Shown here piece by piece: positions 11,480 to 12,861 of a DNA stretch of 12,861 bases. Source of the stretch: an uncultured Bacillota bacterium (GTDB taxonomy: Bacteria; Bacillota; Clostridia; Christensenellales; QAND01); NCBI GenBank assembly GCA_905208455.1, contig CAJLPK010000049.1, positions 1 through 12,861 on the forward strand, in the 5' to 3' direction. Position numbers and translations under genes: made by a program. Each line of letters starts with the position of its first letter. Within the stretch, counting starts at the first letter, position 1. The notes below the pieces were generated by a model. It worked only from the letters and a program-made list of their open reading frames with translations. It was not told the DNA's origin and did not search any database.

Positions 11480-12861
11480 TTGTTTCAGCAAACCAGCGAC
11501 TTTTCTAAAGGAACCGTTTCCAAAAATATTTTACAGCTTGCAGTCCCCATGATTTTTGCCCAGCTCATCAATGTGCTTTACAGCGTTGTAGACCGCATGT
11601 ATATCGGCCATCTGCCGGAGGTTTCTGCCGCAGCGCTGACCGGGATCGGCCTTACTTTCCCCATCATCTCCATTATTACGGCATTTGCCAACCTGTTTGG
11701 CACCGGCGGCGCTCCTCTGTTTTCCATAGCCCGCGGCGAAGGCAATACAGAACGTGCCTCACATGTAATGGCCAATACATTTATTCTGCTCCTTGGAACC
11801 GGCATTTTATTGATGGGGCTCGGATTTTTGCTAAAGCGTCCTGCGCTTTATCTGTTTGGCGCCAGCGACGCTACATTTCCCTATGCCAATGATTATCTTT
11901 CTATCTATCTGTGCGGCAATGCTTTTGTCATGCTTAGCCTTGGTATGAATGGGTTTATCAATGCCCAGGGGTTTGGCCGCAAAGGTATGCTCACCGTGGT
12001 CATCGGCGCAGCCATCAACATCATCCTGGACCCCATTTTTATTTTTGTCTTTCACATGGGGGTCAGGGGGGCCGCTATTGCAACCGTCATTTCCCAATTT
12101 GTTTCCGCCCTGTGGGCTGTATCCTTTCTTTCCGGAAAGCAAGTCTTAATACAGCTAAAAAAAGAGGATATGCACCTTTCTTTCCCGCTTGTACGCGAAA
12201 TCGTGGCCCTGGGGCTATCTGGCTTTATCATGAACGTCACCAACAGCGGCGTGCAAATAGTATGTAACGCAACGCTCAAGCTCTTTGGTGGGGATATATA
12301 TGTCGGTGCTATGACGATCATCAATTCTTTGCGGGAAGTGGCCTTTGCCCCTATCAATGGCTTAACAGGCGCCGCTCAGCCTGTTTTGGGCTTCAATTAC
12401 GGCGCCAAGGAATATGGTCGTGTCCGGCAGGGCATTCAGTTTATGTCTATTCTGTGCGTCTGCTACACCACTTTTATTTGGCTCTGTCTTTTGATTTTCC
12501 CTCGGCCCTTTATTGGGATTTTTACCAGCGATCCTGCCCTGCTTTCCGTTACAGCGCCCGCTATGCACACCTATTTCTTCGGTTTCTTTATGATGGCACT
12601 GCAAATGTCCGGGCAAACGGCGGCCGTGGGGTTAGGAAGATCCAAGCAGGCCATCTTCTTCTCTTTACTGCGCAAAGCGTTTATTGTCATTCCTCTAACC
12701 TTGCTGCTCCCCAGGCTTTTTTCCCTGGGCGTCAACGGGGTCTTTTTGGCTGAACCCATCTCCAATTTTATCGGAGGAGGCGCCTGCTTTATCACCATGC
12801 TGTGCACCATCTGGAAGGAGTTAGGACAAAAAGAGCGTCAACGCCTGTCCTCTTCCTCTCA
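11480..12861 (+). CDS. MATE-family efflux transporter, TTG start, partial at right edge
   Basis: Membrane exporter expected to use a Na+ or H+ gradient to expel drugs or metabolites. The frame is open for 460 codons to the window end, close to the usual 450-460 aa, so only a few residues are missing. Many hydrophobic segments form two similar halves: the first has LAVPMIFAQLINVLYSVVDR, ALTGIGLTFPI and the conserved NAQGFGRKGM; the second has LGLSGFIMNVTNS, APINGLTGAAQPVLGFNYGA and GLGRSKQAIFFSLLRK. A hydrophilic tail (KELGQKERQRLSSSS) marks the end region. The start is TTG 11480, with AAAGGGGGG about 8 nt upstream. The next in-frame ATG would cut into the first TM helix. The substrate is unknown; it is divergent from the dehydrogenase gene. 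Confidence 0.93.
   Translation, partial: MFQQTSDFSKGTVSKNILQLAVPMIFAQLINVLYSVVDRMYIGHLPEVSAAALTGIGLTFPIISIITAFANLFGTGGAPLFSIARGEGNTERASHVMANTFILLLGTGILLMGLGFLLKRPALYLFGASDATFPYANDYLSIYLCGNAFVMLSLGMNGFINAQGFGRKGMLTVVIGAAINIILDPIFIFVFHMGVRGAAIATVISQFVSALWAVSFLSGKQVLIQLKKEDMHLSFPLVREIVALGLSGFIMNVTNSGVQIVCNATLKLFGGDIYVGAMTIINSLREVAFAPINGLTGAAQPVLGFNYGAKEYGRVRQGIQFMSILCVCYTTFIWLCLLIFPRPFIGIFTSDPALLSVTAPAMHTYFFGFFMMALQMSGQTAAVGLGRSKQAIFFSLLRKAFIVIPLTLLLPRLFSLGVNGVFLAEPISNFIGGGACFITMLCTIWKELGQKERQRLSSSS

Noticed and set aside
9492..12142. Other long frames opposite the anti-sigma, dehydrogenase and MATE genes
   Set aside because: They lack SDs and known motifs and are antisense to well-supported genes.

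Overview
The window reads as a low-to-mid GC Firmicutes (Clostridia-type) chromosome. Support comes from the dus-greA-lysS gene order, strong AGGAGG-type ribosome binding sites, two TTG starts, sigma-A consensus promoters, compact intrinsic terminators and a lantibiotic-type ABC/two-component module. A Christensenellales-like gut clostridium is possible, but I cannot prove genus or family from sequence alone. I saw no rRNA, tRNA, IS element, CRISPR array or prophage gene.

Layout. Positions 1-2460 (minus strand) hold greA and lysS behind a consensus promoter. The lysS gene runs off the left edge and carries an extra C-terminal tRNA-binding OB domain. Positions 2470-4041 (minus) hold dus, preceded by a single-pass membrane protein that starts with TTG. 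Positions 4112-8116 (minus) hold, in transcription order, an XRE regulator, an OmpR-family response regulator, an ABC ATPase, an ABC permease and a sensor kinase. This looks like a complete peptide-antibiotic sensing and efflux module of the LanFEG/BcrAB kind. It is cut into short units by intrinsic terminators, and three tandem 11-bp repeats lie just upstream of the transporter promoter.

Positions 8317-10252 look like a small cell-envelope signalling cassette. On the plus strand there is an ECF-type sigma factor, a one-TM candidate anti-sigma factor overlapping it by ATGA, and a 96-aa unknown protein. Divergent from them is a small secreted protein. A 14-bp-arm palindromic terminator shared by converging genes closes the cassette. 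Positions 10266-11315 (minus) encode a DapB-fold NAD(P)-dependent dehydrogenase related to 2,4-diaminopentanoate dehydrogenase. Divergent from it, a MATE exporter (11480 to the right edge, plus) runs out of the window.

How it fits together. The left part is translation and transcription housekeeping. The middle is envelope stress: the kinase would activate the response regulator, which would bind the 11-bp repeats and switch on the ATPase-permease pair. The sigma cassette is a second envelope-signalling unit next to it. The points most worth a second look are the LysRS fusion, the terminator hairpin inside the greA leader, the tandem 11-bp repeats, and the sigma cassette with its divergent secreted protein and possible antisense promoter.
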